Positions 1 through 8,366 are shown, counted from the first letter of the stretch. The stretch: 64,000 bases of DNA from Streptomyces vietnamensis (GCF_000830005.1 NZ_CP010407.1:1455001-1519000), one strand, 5' to 3'. The notes: generated by a model from the sequence alone, not told the origin. Made by a program: numbers and translations.

Positions 1-1059
1 GCGGGTGAGCTGGCCGAGGGCACGCTCATCGCGGTCGACGGTTCCACCGGTGAGCTCTTCGTGGACCCGAGCGAGGAGAAGAAGGCGGCGCTGACGAAGG
101 CGGCCGCCGAGCGCAAGGCCGCGCTGGCGACGTCCAGCGGTCCGGGTGCGACCTCCGACGGGCACAAGGTGCCGCTGCTCGCCAATGTCGGCGGTCCGGC
201 GGACGTGCCGGCGGCGGTGGAGGCCGGTGCCGAGGGTGTCGGTCTGTTCCGTACGGAGTTCCTCTTCCTGGACGACAGCAAGAAGGCTCCGTCCGAGGAG
301 AAGCAGGTCGAGGCGTACCGCAAGGTTCTCGAGGCGTTTCCCGAGGGCCGTGTGGTCGTGCGGGTGCTCGACGCGGGTGCCGACAAGCCGCTGGACTTCC
401 TGACTCCGGTGGACGAGCCGAACCCGGCGCTCGGTGTGCGGGGTCTGCGGTCGCTGCTCGACCACCCGGAGGTGCTGCGGACGCAGCTGACCGCGCTGGC
501 GAAGGCGGCCGAGGGGCTGCCGGTGTACCTCGAGGTCATGGCGCCGATGGTGGCCGACCGTACGGACGCGAAGGCGTTCGCCGACGCGTGCCGTGAGGCG
601 GGGCTGCGGGCGAAGTTCGGTGCGATGGTCGAGATTCCCTCGGCCGCGCTGCGGGCGCGCTCGATCCTGCAGGAGGTCGAGTTCCTGTCGCTGGGCACGA
701 ACGACCTGGCGCAGTACACCTTCGCGGCCGACCGTCAGGTCGGTGCGGTGTCGCGGCTCCAGGACCCGTGGCAGCCGGCGCTGCTCGACCTGGTGGCGCT
801 GTCCGCCGAGGCGGCCAAGGCCGAGGGCAAGAGCTGTGGTGTCTGTGGCGAGGCCGCTTCGGATCCGCTGCTCGCCTGTGTGCTGACCGGTCTGGGGGTC
901 ACCTCCCTGTCCATGGGTGCGGCGTCCATTCCGTATGTGCGGGCGACGCTGGCCAAGTACACGCTGGCGCAGTGCGAGCGGGCCGCGGCCGCGGCTCGTG
1001 CAGCGGACACGGCGCACGATGCGCGCATTGCCGCGCAGGCGGTGCTGTCCGGGGAGTGA
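1..1059 (+). CDS. ptsI: Phosphoenolpyruvate-protein phosphotransferase (PTS enzyme I), 3' part
   Basis: Cytoplasmic first enzyme of the sugar phosphotransferase system; it takes phosphate from PEP and passes it to HPr. The frame is open at base 1, so the N-terminal HPr-binding and phospho-His domains lie outside; 352 residues of the C-terminal PEP-binding TIM barrel are visible. Family motifs seen in order: GVGLFRTEFLF, VRVLDAGADKP, NPALGVRGLR, EIPSAAL, LSLGTNDLAQY and the active-site cysteine in GVCGEAASDP near visible residue 282. It stops at TGA 1057-1059 and is followed by a hairpin. The protein is certain from these motifs; only the start is missing. Confidence 0.97.
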   Translation, partial: AGELAEGTLIAVDGSTGELFVDPSEEKKAALTKAAAERKAALATSSGPGATSDGHKVPLLANVGGPADVPAAVEAGAEGVGLFRTEFLFLDDSKKAPSEEKQVEAYRKVLEAFPEGRVVVRVLDAGADKPLDFLTPVDEPNPALGVRGLRSLLDHPEVLRTQLTALAKAAEGLPVYLEVMAPMVADRTDAKAFADACREAGLRAKFGAMVEIPSAALRARSILQEVEFLSLGTNDLAQYTFAADRQVGAVSRLQDPWQPALLDLVALSAEAAKAEGKSCGVCGEAASDPLLACVLTGLGVTSLSMGAASIPYVRATLAKYTLAQCERAAAAARAADTAHDARIAAQAVLSGE

Positions 1060-1073
1060 TTCCCCGAGGTGGT

Positions 1074-1120
1074 CGATGAAGGGGCTTTCCGTCACGTGGT
1101 GGCGGGGAGCCCCTTCGTCG
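1074..1120. terminator. Convergent hairpin terminator after ptsI
   Basis: Arms at 1074-1086 and 1108-1120 pair over 13 positions with one G.T wobble around a 21-base loop. The hairpin lies between the ptsI stop and the stop of the convergent gene at 1129, so it could serve both strands. There is no clear T run, as is usual in Streptomyces. Confidence 0.6.
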
Positions 1121-1128
1121 TGTCGGGG

Positions 1129-2019
1129 TCAGTGGTGGGTGGTCCAGTCGTCGTCGGGGCCGGGGGCGAGGGGGAGGCCGGCTCGGTACTCGACGCCCGG
1201 TTCCGGGGAGAGGGGTTCGCCGGTGCGGGCGTCGGTGCAGTAGGCGGCGAAGACCTCGGCCTCGGTGAGGGGGGTCAGGATGCCGTCGGTGAGGCGCCAG
1301 CCGTGGAGCCGGTCGGGGGCGCCGGGGGTGGTGGTGCGCAGGACGACTCCGCCGGGTGACGCGAGGGCGATGCCGGTGGCGAGGACGGCGGTGAACTCCG
1401 GTCCTGTGGCGTCGTCGGGTGGTGTGGTGCCGTGGGTGTGGAGGACGGCGAGGAGCTGGTCGTCGGCGGCCTGGACGCTGCAGACGAGGTGGTGGGTGCC
1501 GGGGCCCGCGGCTTCGAGGAGTCGTAGGAGCAGACCGGTCGCCCGCTCGTACGCGGCTTTGCCGATGTCCTTGCCGCAGCCGGCGCAGTCGCCGGCGGTG
1601 GCGAGGACGGTGGTGGCGTACTCCCAGGTGGCCTGTCGGACGGCGGTGTCGACGAGCTCGGGGAGGAGGGTGGTGAGGGGCTGGCCGGTGTAGGTGACGC
1701 GGGCGCCGGTGGTGGCCAGGTGGGCGGTGAAGCGGCTGCGGCTCGTGGGGTGGTCGGGGTCGGTGCCGGTCTCGGCGCACCAGGCCGCGTACTCCTCGGG
1801 GTCGAAGAGGGTGACGGTGGTGTGGCCGCCCTGGGTCGCGAGGGTCTTGAGGAGGGCCTCGATCTGCCGCAGGTAGGTGGTGTGGTCGTCGAAGGCGAAG
1901 GTGCGGTACTGCCGCATGGCGGCGAAGTCCTGTTCGTCGGCGAGGAGGCCGACGGTGCTGGGGACCTCGCGGCGCAGGGCGCGGCGGAGGTGTGCGGTGG
2001 TGGTGCCGGTGCGGGTCAT
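1129..2019 (-). CDS. Conserved hypothetical protein, 296 aa
   Basis: I do not recognise a named family. The product is soluble: there is no signal peptide or membrane segment. A CAGCGK motif near residue 150 could be a small metal knuckle or simply a cysteine pair. The C-terminal third contains a short stretch (LTPLTEAEVFAAYCTD) that looks like a folded terminal domain. The ATG at 2019 is supported by the purine-rich AGGGGGAG just upstream. The gene begins 23 bases after the MFS gene on the same strand, so the two probably share a transcript. The function is unknown; a role linked to the transporter is only suggested by position. Confidence 0.8.
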   Translation of the reverse strand: MTRTGTTTAHLRRALRREVPSTVGLLADEQDFAAMRQYRTFAFDDHTTYLRQIEALLKTLATQGGHTTVTLFDPEEYAAWCAETGTDPDHPTSRSRFTAHLATTGARVTYTGQPLTTLLPELVDTAVRQATWEYATTVLATAGDCAGCGKDIGKAAYERATGLLLRLLEAAGPGTHHLVCSVQAADDQLLAVLHTHGTTPPDDATGPEFTAVLATGIALASPGGVVLRTTTPGAPDRLHGWRLTDGILTPLTEAEVFAAYCTDARTGEPLSPEPGVEYRAGLPLAPGPDDDWTTHH

Positions 2020-2042
2020 GTCTCCCCCTGGTGACGCTCCGA

Positions 2043-3338
2043 TCAGTGCTCACTCACCGTAACCTTCGGCACTGACAGTGACGGTCCGGGTTCGGTGAGG
2101 CGGCGGCGGACGAGGCGGTTCTGGGCGGCGGCGGTGGCGACCAGGGTGGCGCCGAGGAGGGGCCAGGCGAGGGGGCCCGCGGAGACGATGCCGGTCACGA
2201 GGAGGGGGCCGGCGAAGCGCTGGGTGGACTGGGCGAGGCCGTGGACTCCGAGGTAGGCGCCCTGGGCGTCGCCGGGGGCGAGGGCGACGGAGAGCTCCCA
2301 GGAGGCCATGGTGTGGACCATCTCGGCAAAGGTGAGGGCGACGGTGGCCGTGATCAGGGCGGCGATCGCAAGGGTGCGGCCGCCGAGGGCGGAGACGGCG
2401 AGGGCGAGCGTGGCGACGATGAAGAGGGCTGCCAGGGGGCCGAGGAGGCGGCGGGCGGCGTCGGTGGTGGCGCCGAAGCGGGAGAGCGGGACCTGGAAGA
2501 GCACGACGAGGGCGCTGTTGACCACCATCAGGAGGGGTGCGAGGCCGACCGGGGCTTCGGTGGCGTGGACGAGCCAGAGGGGCAGGGCGACCTGGATGAG
2601 CGAGTCGTGGAGGAAGAAGACGGCCTCGCCGGCGGTGAAGGCGAGGAAGCCGCGGTCGCGCCAGGGGTTGGCGGGCTTGGCGGTGGGGGTCGGGTCGGTG
2701 GAGGCGGCGGCGACGCGGGAGGTGGTGGGGGCCGGGGGTTCGGCGCAGCGGAGGGTGAGGGTGGCCATCACGAGGTAGGACAGCGCGTCGCCCACGAGCA
2801 GGAGTTGGAAGGCGGTGGTGGAGCCGACGGCGAGCGCGGCGGCGGCGCCGAGGCCGCCGAGGGTCCAGCCGAGGTTGGAGGCGGTGCGGTTGATGGCCTG
2901 GTAGCGGACGCGGTCGGGGCCGGCGACGCGGGCCGCGTAGAGCTTGGTGAGGACGTTGGTGGCGCGGTCGGGGAGGGCGCCGGCTGCGGAGAAGAGGACG
3001 AGCAGCAGGTAGTTGTCGGTGGTGAGGAGGGCGAGGAGGGCGGCGGCGCGGAGGAGTTGGGTGCAGATGATGACGCGGACGAGGGGGAAGCGGTCGGCGA
3101 GGCGGCCGCCGAGGGGGGCGCCGGCGATGCCCGCGGCGCCGGAGAGGGCGATGAGGAGGCCGACCTGGCCGAGGCCGAGGCCGGTGACGTAGGTGAAGTA
3201 GAGGGCCATGGCCGTGGACCAGAGTCCGGTGCCGCACTTGTCGATGAAGGTGACGAGAAGCATGCGGCGGCCGTCGGTGCCGCCGGGGATGCGGTCCTTG
3301 AGGGGTGGGCGGGCGGGTCGGGTGGTGCTGCGGCTCAT
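2043..3338 (-). CDS. Major facilitator superfamily transporter, 12 TM
   Basis: A 431-residue inner-membrane permease with the MFS layout of twelve hydrophobic segments. It has a GGRLADRFPL loop after TM2 (motif A region) and a charged central loop around the TSRVAAAS segment. The N-terminus after the ATG at 3338 is short and basic, then enters TM1 (MLLVTFIDKCGTGLWSTAM). The ribosome site AAGGGGG precedes the ATG. The gene diverges from a MocR regulator across only 45 bases, a common arrangement for an exporter controlled by its neighbour. The substrate cannot be read from sequence; drug or metabolite efflux is likely. The frame stays open far upstream of 3338, but that part is antisense to other genes and is rejected. 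Confidence 0.92.
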   Translation of the reverse strand: MSRSTTRPARPPLKDRIPGGTDGRRMLLVTFIDKCGTGLWSTAMALYFTYVTGLGLGQVGLLIALSGAAGIAGAPLGGRLADRFPLVRVIICTQLLRAAALLALLTTDNYLLLVLFSAAGALPDRATNVLTKLYAARVAGPDRVRYQAINRTASNLGWTLGGLGAAAALAVGSTTAFQLLLVGDALSYLVMATLTLRCAEPPAPTTSRVAAASTDPTPTAKPANPWRDRGFLAFTAGEAVFFLHDSLIQVALPLWLVHATEAPVGLAPLLMVVNSALVVLFQVPLSRFGATTDAARRLLGPLAALFIVATLALAVSALGGRTLAIAALITATVALTFAEMVHTMASWELSVALAPGDAQGAYLGVHGLAQSTQRFAGPLLVTGIVSAGPLAWPLLGATLVATAAAQNRLVRRRLTEPGPSLSVPKVTVSEH

Positions 3339-3347
3339 GGGTCCCCC

Positions 3348-3376
3348 TTGCGAACTTCTTTGTATTGATACATAAT
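3348..3376 (+). promoter_or_regulatory. Leaderless sigma-HrdB-type promoter of the MocR gene
   Basis: TTGCGA (3348-3353) and CATAAT (3371-3376) are separated by exactly 17 bases. The last base of the -10 is 7 bases before the GTG at 3384, so transcription should start at or next to the start codon. No Shine-Dalgarno sequence is present before this GTG, which fits a leaderless mRNA. The -35 overlaps the ribosome site of the divergent MFS gene. Confidence 0.7.
3361..3372. promoter_or_regulatory. Palindrome TGTAT-TG-ATACA, candidate MocR operator
   Basis: A perfect 5-bp inverted repeat with a 2-base centre sits inside the spacer of the regulator's own promoter and 23 bases upstream of the divergent MFS start. 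This A+T-rich block stands out in 73% G+C DNA. Position suggests autoregulation together with control of the MFS gene; binding is inferred, not shown. Confidence 0.5.
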
Positions 3377-3383
3377 TGACTAC

Positions 3384-4703
3384 GTGGCAGCACAATATGC
3401 GATCGAAGGGGCGACGGCCAAGGGGATTGCCGCGTCCGTGGAGCGGGGCGTGTCCGAGGGCGGGCTCGCCCCGGGCGATGCCCTGCCGCCGGTGCGGCGG
3501 CTCGCCGAGGAGCTGGGGGTGAGTCCGGGGACCGTCGCGACGGCCTACAAGGAGTTGCGGCAGCGGGGGTTGATCGTCACGCGCGGGCGTGGCGGGACCG
3601 TGGTGGCCGAGGTGCCGTCCATGGCCTCCCGGCGGCCGCCGCGCGTGCCCGCCGGTCTGGTGGACCTGTCCGCCGGGTTTCCCGACCCGGCCTTCCTCCC
3701 CGTGCTCCGGCCCCCGGCGGCCGTCGCCCCGGTGTACGGGTCCCATCGCGCCGCGCCGCGGCTCGCGCACCTGGAGGCGCTGACCCGGGCGTGGTTCGAG
3801 CGGGACGGGGTGCCGGCGGAGCATGTGACGTTCGCCCACGGCGCCCTGGACTGCATCGCGCGACTCCTTTCGACGGAGCTGCGGCCCGGCGACTCCGTGG
3901 CGGTGGAGGACCCCGGGTTCCACCATGTGCTCGACCTGGTGCCCGCGTTGGGGCTGCGGGCGGTCCCGGTGGCCGTGGACGGCGAGGGGCTCGTACCGGA
4001 GTCGCTGCGGGCCGCGCTGCGGGGCGGGGTGCGCGCGGTGGTGTGCAGCCCGCGCGGGCAGTGTCCGACGGGGGCGTTCTTCACGCGCGCGCGGAGGGAC
4101 GAACTGGTGGAAGTGCTCCGGGAGTTCCCCGAGGTGCTCGTCGTCGAGGACGACCACAACGCGGAGGTCGGCGGGGCCGCGGCGTACACGCTCGCCGCGG
4201 CCGGGCTCGACCGGTGGGCGCAGGTGCGGACCGCTTCGAAGCACCTCGGCATCGACCTGCGCTGGGCCGGGGTGGCGTGCGACGCGGTGACGCTGGCGCG
4301 GCACGACCGGCGGATGGTGATGACCTCGGGCTGGGTCAGCCACGTCCTGCAGGAGACGGTGGCCGACCTGCTCGCCGACGGGGCCGTACGGGACCTGGTG
4401 GCGGCGGGCGAGGAGGCGTACGCGGAACGGCGCTCGGCGCTGCTCGGCGCGCTCGGCTCGTACGGGATCCGTGCGGTCGGGGCGAGCGGCCTGAACGTGT
4501 GGGTGCCCGTGCGGGACGAGTCCGCGGTCGTCAACGGGCTGCGGACGCAGGGCTGGTGGGTCGCCGCGGGGGCGCGGTTCCGCATCGCGGCTCCGCCTGC
4601 GGTACGCATCACGACGGCCACGCTCGCGCCGGCCGACGCCCTGCGCCTTGCGGCGGACTTCGCCGAGGTCCTGGGGGACGCGCAGGCGACGTACGGCGGG
4701 TGA
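3384..4703 (+). CDS. MocR-type GntR regulator with aminotransferase-like domain
   Basis: The first ~75 residues form a GntR winged helix (GDALPPVRRLAEELGVSPGT followed by YKELRQRGLI). The remainder is a fold-type I aminotransferase domain with the cofactor motif EDDHNAEV and the probable PLP lysine K286 in SKHLGIDLRW. MocR proteins bind PLP or an aldimine ligand and control adjacent genes; the likely targets here are itself and the divergent MFS gene. The length of 439 aa is normal for the family. GTG 3384 was chosen because a good promoter ends 7 bases before it and no in-frame start upstream is plausible. Confidence 0.93.
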   Translation: MAAQYAIEGATAKGIAASVERGVSEGGLAPGDALPPVRRLAEELGVSPGTVATAYKELRQRGLIVTRGRGGTVVAEVPSMASRRPPRVPAGLVDLSAGFPDPAFLPVLRPPAAVAPVYGSHRAAPRLAHLEALTRAWFERDGVPAEHVTFAHGALDCIARLLSTELRPGDSVAVEDPGFHHVLDLVPALGLRAVPVAVDGEGLVPESLRAALRGGVRAVVCSPRGQCPTGAFFTRARRDELVEVLREFPEVLVVEDDHNAEVGGAAAYTLAAAGLDRWAQVRTASKHLGIDLRWAGVACDAVTLARHDRRMVMTSGWVSHVLQETVADLLADGAVRDLVAAGEEAYAERRSALLGALGSYGIRAVGASGLNVWVPVRDESAVVNGLRTQGWWVAAGARFRIAAPPAVRITTATLAPADALRLAADFAEVLGDAQATYGG

Positions 4704-4768
4704 CGGGCCGGGCCGGTGCGGCGCCGGGTGGCCCCGCTGGTGGGGCGCGTGCGTGACGTCGTGACGTG

Positions 4769-4810
4769 CGGACGCTCCGGGGCGGGCGTGGGCCTGCCCC
4801 GGAGCGTCCG
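4769..4810. terminator. 15-bp hairpin between convergent genes
   Basis: Arms 4769-4783 and 4796-4810 are perfect complements (CGGACGCTCCGGGGC and its reverse) with a 12-base loop. The hairpin lies between the end of the MocR gene and the end of the secreted-protein gene and can terminate both. Confidence 0.75.
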
Positions 4811-4819
4811 ACGGAGGGG

Positions 4820-6445
4820 TCAGCGGGTGCGGAAGGCGCCCAGCTGGGTCTGGGTGAGGGTGTTGCCCCGGGTGTCGGTGAGTTCGGCGCGGAGCGAGAC
4901 GGTCCGGCCGGAGGCCGGGGTGCGGAAGGCCATCTGGCCGTCGATGACGGGGACGCGGGTCCAGGTGGTGCCGTTGTCGACGGACGTCGACACCGTCAGG
5001 GACCGGACGCCGGTCCCGGCGGCCGCGCCCTGGACGGTGACCGGCACGCGGAGCAGGGTGCCCGCCGGGGCGGTGCCGTCGAGGGCGAGGTCCGGGGCGA
5101 AGCGGACGGTGCTCAGGGGCAGGGCGGTGGGCCGGGTGGTGGCGGCCGAGGTGAAGGTCCAGGCGGCGGTGACGCGCCCGCTCGACGCCGTGCCGTCGCC
5201 CCGGGTCGCCGAGGCGGTCAGCCGGTACGAGGCCGTTCCGGGGGTGGTGGTGAACTCGGCGCGGCCGGGCTCGCCCCGGCGGGTGCCGATCAGGACGCCG
5301 TCGCGGTGGAGCGTGGTGGTCGCGCTGTGGAAGCGCGGTGCGCTCGGCGCGTGGCCGTCCCCGTCGGCGAGGAGCGGGACGTCGAGCGCGATCCTGTTGC
5401 CGTCGCGGACGCCGGCCGGACGGGCGCCGGGCGTGGTGTCGAGCGCGGGGCCGAAGACGGCGTTGTCGAAGGTGCGCGTGGTGGTCGCGCCCGCGTGAAC
5501 CGCGATTCCGTTCGCGACGTAGCGGTTGGGCGGCGTCTCGGGGGCGGCCGGGCCGGTGTATTCGACGTCCCAGCGGCCCCGCTCCGGATTGACCATGACG
5601 GTCGCGGTGGCGGAGGGCTCGAGGGGCTGGGCGAGACCGACGGTGGGGCCCGCGCTGGGCTGGACGGAGACGAACCCGGTTCCGGTCGCGCCCTCGGCGG
5701 CCGCTCCGCGGATCTTGACGGTGGCCAGCCCGCCGGCCGCCGGGTGGCGGACGAGGCCGGTCAGGGCGCGGTCGGAGGTGAAGGTGTAGCCGAGCCCGTA
5801 GTCGGCGCGCGCACCGGACCAGTAGGTGTCGAACCACTCCTTGACCGAGCCCGCTTCGGAGGCCGGGCCGAGGTGGGCCACGCGCAGGCCCTCTCGGGCC
5901 GTCATGATGTTCGCGGAGCGGGTGGTCCCCTCGTGGGTGACCTCGACGAACCCGATGCTGTTCAGGTAGCGGGCGCCCGACTCGGGCGGGCGGACGTCCA
6001 CCGGGGCGGTCGTCCGGGCGTCGACGGTGACGGTCGTGTCGCCGTTCAGGTCCAGGCGGGGCTGGACGACCCAGTCGGTGCCGGTGGCCGGATCGGAGCC
6101 GTACAGCGTGGAGTCGAGCAGGTAGCGGCCCTTGGGCAGGCGGACGGTGACCGTGCCGGACGCGTCGTAGGGCGCGGCCTCCTGCTGCGCGCCGGGGCCC
6201 GAGATGCCGGTGACGTGGGTGCTGTAGCCGCCGGTGGCGGCGCCCGCGCGGTCCAGGTGCCGGATCGTCAGGGCGTACGTCTCGGGGGCGCCGCTCGCCG
6301 CCACGGCGGTCGGGGGCAGGGCGGAGAGGGTCGTGCCGGCGAGGACTCCGGCGAGGGCGAGGGTGCGCAGGACGGTGCAGCGGCCGAGGGCGTTGCGGCC
6401 GACGGTGTTGCAGGGCGTGCCGCCTGATGTCGAGGAATCGTTCAT
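4820..6445 (-). CDS. Secreted beta-rich protein resembling the non-catalytic part of large Streptomyces S8 peptidases
   Basis: A 541-residue exported protein. From the ATG at 6445 it has a basic n-region (VGRNALGR), a hydrophobic core (LALAGVLAGTTLSAL) and an AVA-A cleavage site near residue 35. The mature part is rich in Thr, Gly and Val and reads as several beta-sandwich domains (LTIRHLDRAG, VRLPKGRYLLDSTLYG, TVSTSVDNGTTWTRVPV). These segments look like the region that follows the protease domain in very large Streptomyces subtilisin-like enzymes, but no Asp/His/Ser catalytic motifs are present. It diverges from the ECF sigma gene and carries the same promoter-like element, so it is probably a target of that sigma factor. 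The family link is from memory and of moderate certainty. Confidence 0.75.
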   Translation of the reverse strand: MNDSSTSGGTPCNTVGRNALGRCTVLRTLALAGVLAGTTLSALPPTAVAASGAPETYALTIRHLDRAGAATGGYSTHVTGISGPGAQQEAAPYDASGTVTVRLPKGRYLLDSTLYGSDPATGTDWVVQPRLDLNGDTTVTVDARTTAPVDVRPPESGARYLNSIGFVEVTHEGTTRSANIMTAREGLRVAHLGPASEAGSVKEWFDTYWSGARADYGLGYTFTSDRALTGLVRHPAAGGLATVKIRGAAAEGATGTGFVSVQPSAGPTVGLAQPLEPSATATVMVNPERGRWDVEYTGPAAPETPPNRYVANGIAVHAGATTTRTFDNAVFGPALDTTPGARPAGVRDGNRIALDVPLLADGDGHAPSAPRFHSATTTLHRDGVLIGTRRGEPGRAEFTTTPGTASYRLTASATRGDGTASSGRVTAAWTFTSAATTRPTALPLSTVRFAPDLALDGTAPAGTLLRVPVTVQGAAAGTGVRSLTVSTSVDNGTTWTRVPVIDGQMAFRTPASGRTVSLRAELTDTRGNTLTQTQLGAFRTR

Positions 6446-6450
6446 GCCCA

Positions 6451-6488
6451 GCACTGCTCGCGGCGGGCGGGGCGTTCCCGTGACCTGG
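6451..6488 (-). promoter_or_regulatory. Promoter-like element of the secreted-protein gene (mirror copy)
   Basis: Read on the minus strand: CCAGGTCACGGGAAC (6488-6474), 17 bases, then CAGTGC (6456-6451). The same arrangement occurs on the plus strand in front of the sigma gene. GGGAAC fits an ECF-type -35. The -10-like CAGTGC ends only 5 bases before the ATG, so the transcript would be almost leaderless. Confidence 0.6.
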
Positions 6489-6511
6489 GCCACATCGGGC
6501 GGGGCTGTGGT

Positions 6512-6549
6512 CCAGGTCACGGGAACCCAGGCGAACCGGCGCCCAGTGC
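6512..6549 (+). promoter_or_regulatory. Promoter-like element of the ECF sigma gene
   Basis: CCAGGTCACGGGAAC (6512-6526), a 17-base spacer, then CAGTGC (6544-6549), 17 bases before the sigma ATG. It is identical in both conserved blocks to the element at 6488-6451 on the other strand. The match over 15 + 6 positions with equal spacing suggests recognition by one factor, most simply the sigma factor encoded here. Confidence 0.6.
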
Positions 6550-6566
6550 CAGATGTGGAATCACCT

Positions 6567-7274
6567 ATGAGAGATCGTTTCCGCGCCGGGGACCCCGCGG
6601 CGCTCGGAGAGGCGTACGACGAGCACGCACGCGTGCTGTACCACTACGCCTACCGGGTGTGCGGGGACCGGGCGGCCGCGGAGGACGTCGTGTCCGCCGC
6701 GTTCCTCGAGGCCTGGCGCTGCCGCGGGAAGGTGCACGCCGACGGCGGCAGCCTGCGCCCGTGGCTCCTTGGCATCGCGACCAACATCATGCGCGGGGCG
6801 GCCCGCGAGGCGCGCCGACGGGACGCGGCGCTGGCCAGGATCCCCGAGCGCGGTGTCCTGCCGGACTTCGCCGACGACGTCCTCGCCCGGATGACGGACG
6901 GGGAGCAGATCCGTGCCGCCCGCGTGGCGCTCGGCAGGCTCAGGCGGCGTGAGCGCGAGGTCTTCACGCTCGTGGTGTGGGCGGGTCTGGACTACGCGGC
7001 GGCCGGGGAGGCCCTCGGCATCCCGGTCGGCACCGTCCGCTCCCGGCTGTCCCGGGCCCGTGAACGGCTCCGGAAGCTCGCCGAGGCCGAACTGCGCGCG
7101 GGGCGGCGCCGGGAGCGGTCCGCCGCTGCGGCGGTCCGCTCGACCGGGCGGGCCACCGCCGCGCCCCACCCCCTGGACTCCCCCGCTTCCGCGCCCCAGC
7201 CCCTCGCCGTACCCGGCTCTGTCGCCGTCCGCCCGGCCCTCGCGCCCCGACCCACCCCGGAGAACCAGGCATGA
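6567..7274 (+). CDS. ECF-family RNA polymerase sigma factor
   Basis: 235 residues. Region 2 is visible near the N-terminus (YHYAYRVCGDRAAAEDVVSA then FLEAWR and LRPWLLGIATNIMR). Region 4 has a helix-turn-helix with REREVFTLVVWAGLDYAAAG and VGTVRSRLSRARERLR. The tail after residue ~175 is a low-complexity Ala/Pro/Arg stretch. ATG 6567 was chosen because region 1.2/2 begins there and the frame upstream overlaps the shared promoter elements. The stop overlaps the next start (ATGA at 7271), so the partner is translationally coupled. It probably transcribes itself and the divergent secreted protein. Confidence 0.92.
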   Translation: MRDRFRAGDPAALGEAYDEHARVLYHYAYRVCGDRAAAEDVVSAAFLEAWRCRGKVHADGGSLRPWLLGIATNIMRGAAREARRRDAALARIPERGVLPDFADDVLARMTDGEQIRAARVALGRLRRREREVFTLVVWAGLDYAAAGEALGIPVGTVRSRLSRARERLRKLAEAELRAGRRRERSAAAAVRSTGRATAAPHPLDSPASAPQPLAVPGSVAVRPALAPRPTPENQA

Positions 7275-8359
7275 ACGCCTTCGCCCCCCGCCCGCCGCAC
7301 GCCGACGCGGACGAGCTCCTGCGCGCCGAGCTGACCGAGCTGCTGCCTCCGCCGCCGGTGCCCGATCTGACGGCGGAGCGGAACCAGCACCTCAGGCACG
7401 CCGTCCTGCGGACCGCCCTGGCCGCGGGGGACGGCGCGGCCGCCCGCCCGGTGCGGGCGCACCGGCCGCGCCAGGGGCTCCGGCTCGGCTGGATCGCCGC
7501 GCCGATGGCCGCCTGCGCGGTCGTCGCCGGAGTCGCCGTGCTCGCCCCCCGGGACGCGCCGGGCGGGTCCCCCGGCCACGTCTCGGCCGGGCAGTCCACC
7601 TCGCCCGAAGCCGTGCAGGTCCTGTCCGGTGCCGCGCTCGCCGCGGCCGCCGCTCCCGCCCCGGACGCCCGGCCCGGGGAGTACGTCTACGTCAAGAGCC
7701 TCGTCGCCCACGCGGGGCGCGGCGCGGCCGGCGGTCGCGCCACGCTGCCGCCCGCGCATCAGCGCGAGGTGTGGCTCTCCGTCGACGGCAGCCGGCCGGG
7801 GCTGCTGCGCGAGCCGGGTGCCGCCGACACGGAACTCGGCGCCGAGGCGCCCGTGTACGAGCTGGACGGTCCCGGGGCCACCCCCCGGAAGACCACCCTG
7901 GAGACGGCGCCGCCCTCCGTCACGAACCCGACCCACGCGTACGTGGCGACGCTCCCCACCGATCCCGAAGCGCTGCTGCGTCTGGTCCGGGACCAGACGC
8001 GCGCGGGCGAGGGCGACGCCGATCAGCGGGCGTTCACCGCGATCGGGACCCTCCTCGCCGAGACCTGGGCTCCGCCGAAGGTCACCGCCGCGCTGTACGA
8101 GGCGGCGGCGCGGATCCCCGGGGTGACCGTCCTGCCGTCCGCGAAGGACGCGGCCGGTCGCGAGGGCGTCGCCGTGGCCCGTACCGCCCACGGCGAGCAG
8201 ACACAGTGGATCTTCGACCGGACGACGTCGGCGTTCCTCGGTGAGCGCACCGTCCTCACCGAGACCACGTCGGCCGGGCGGGCCGGGACGGTCCTGGGGG
8301 TCTCGGCGGTGCTCGCCAAGGCCGCCGCCCCCGCGCCGGGCGAGCTGCCGAAGGGCTAG
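7271..8359 (+). CDS. CU044_5270-type membrane partner of the sigma factor
   Basis: 362 residues with a cytoplasmic N-terminal segment of about 75, one membrane span (WIAAPMAACAVVAGVAVLA) and a ~260-residue outer domain. This layout and the coupling to an ECF sigma gene match the CU044_5270 family. Members sit next to sigma genes, and an anti-sigma or signal-sensing role is assumed but not proven. Conserved-looking segments in the outer domain are YVYVKSLVAHAG and TQWIFDRTTSAFLGERTV. The N-terminal part lacks an obvious HxxxCxxC zinc anti-sigma motif. Translation starts inside the sigma stop codon. Confidence 0.8.
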   Translation: MNAFAPRPPHADADELLRAELTELLPPPPVPDLTAERNQHLRHAVLRTALAAGDGAAARPVRAHRPRQGLRLGWIAAPMAACAVVAGVAVLAPRDAPGGSPGHVSAGQSTSPEAVQVLSGAALAAAAAPAPDARPGEYVYVKSLVAHAGRGAAGGRATLPPAHQREVWLSVDGSRPGLLREPGAADTELGAEAPVYELDGPGATPRKTTLETAPPSVTNPTHAYVATLPTDPEALLRLVRDQTRAGEGDADQRAFTAIGTLLAETWAPPKVTAALYEAAARIPGVTVLPSAKDAAGREGVAVARTAHGEQTQWIFDRTTSAFLGERTVLTETTSAGRAGTVLGVSAVLAKAAAPAPGELPKG

Positions 8360-8366
8360 CTCGAAC

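Noticed and set aside
3339..5837. Upstream extension of the MFS frame on the minus strand, giving 1264 codons in total
   Set aside because: The extension is Arg/Pro/His-rich and antisense to the MocR gene; homology and the ribosome site start at 3338.
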